The notes beneath the pieces were generated by a model. The model was not told the DNA's origin. It searched no databases and saw only the letters and a list, made by a program, of their open reading frames with translations. Positions 63,886 to 64,000 of a DNA stretch of 64,000 nucleotides are shown piece after piece. This stretch comes from Nitzschia sp. pyKryTriq1 (lineage: Eukaryota; Bacillariophyta; Bacillariophyceae; Bacillariales; Bacillariaceae): the NCBI GenBank assembly GCA_956465555.1, contig OY101122.1, positions 631,001 to 695,000 of the forward strand, read 5' to 3'. Position numbers and translations under genes: made by a program. Every line of letters starts with the position of its first letter. Within the stretch, counting starts at the first letter, position 1.

Positions 63886-63960
63886 GGATCAAAATCCCGT
63901 GGGATTTCGATTTCGTGGATTCAAAGTAAAATCCCGCGGGATTTCGAATTTCGCAGGATT
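63886..63960. repeat. Duplicated AAATCCCGCGGGATTTCGA block
   Basis: AAATCCCGTGGGATTTCGAT (about 63890) and AAATCCCGCGGGATTTCGAA (about 63931) are ~41 bp apart. Each contains the palindrome AAATCCC-GNGGGATTT, and a related TTTCGCAGGATT/TTTCGTGGATT follows both. Confidence 0.85.
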
Positions 63961-63971
63961 GTCGTAACATA

Positions 63972-64000
63972 TCAACCTCTTTGCAGCGTAATCAATTCGG
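63972..64000 (+). repeat. 29-bp direct repeat, copy 2 (runs off the window)
   Basis: It is identical to 63279-63307 and continues to the last base, so its true length is unknown. It may be the start of a second copy of a tandem duplication. Confidence 0.85.

Overview
The window looks like nuclear DNA of a pennate diatom or a close stramenopile. Evidence: intron-containing genes with short GT-AG introns (about 60-140 nt); a CCT-domain regulator of the diatom type; a Ty1/copia RNase H fragment of the kind common in diatoms; an N-terminal signal peptide followed by a Gly-Phe boundary and a Ser/Thr/Lys-rich stretch (diatom plastid-import style); and eukaryotic housekeeping genes throughout. The species is not determined. 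About 24 protein genes are supported on both strands, separated by AT/GC-mixed spacers that carry dense bursts of the palindrome TACCGGTA and its relatives (GGTACC, GTACCGGTAC).

Layout. 1.4-9.4 kb: an ArsB/NhaD-type ion transporter, a decayed carotenoid-isomerase-like gene, a nucleobase deaminase fused to a 2-oxoglutarate oxygenase, a GT92-like glycosyltransferase and an FHA-domain protein. 9.4-10.6 kb: a repeat-rich spacer with two copies of a ~107-bp repeat, one of which holds a 19-bp hAT-like mini-insertion with an 8-bp target duplication. 10.6-15.7 kb: cyclophilin, a Rad60/Esc2-like double SUMO-like protein and a mitochondrial ornithine-type carrier (six exons). 16-20.5 kb: a 1407-residue membrane-anchored protein with two sulfatase-like (DUF229) domains in tandem. 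20.5-22.3 kb: a spacer with a copia fossil. 22.3-25.5 kb: a CCT regulator and a BSD-domain protein. 25.5-27.3 kb: a 1.8-kb TACCGGTA-rich spacer. 27.3-36 kb: LCB2 of serine palmitoyltransferase, a coiled-coil protein, eIF2D and a short-chain dehydrogenase. 36-42 kb: an ABCG half-transporter and an EF-hand 5'-nucleotidase-like phosphatase. 42-50 kb: a Sen1-like helicase with an embedded WW domain and an AAA_16/STAND-type ATPase. 50-60.4 kb: PDCD5, an ankyrin protein, SYS1, a CCHC zinc-knuckle protein, a CCCH/REXO exonuclease and a single-pass membrane protein with Trp repeats. 60.4-64 kb: sparse, with weakly supported small reading frames and a direct repeat that runs off the window end.

The genes do not form one pathway. 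RNA and gene-expression functions recur (eIF2D, Sen1, REXO, CNBP-like, FHA, CCT, BSD, PDCD5), as do membrane and lipid functions (LCB2, SYS1, ABCG). The most unusual items are the deaminase-oxygenase fusion, the tandem DUF229 protein with a degenerate second half, the WW domain inside the Sen1 helicase, an apparent 2-nt microexon in the phosphatase gene, and evidence that TACCGGTA-type sequence can appear as small insertions. All intron models were read by eye from splice signals, reading-frame phase and protein-family continuity; no transcript data were available.
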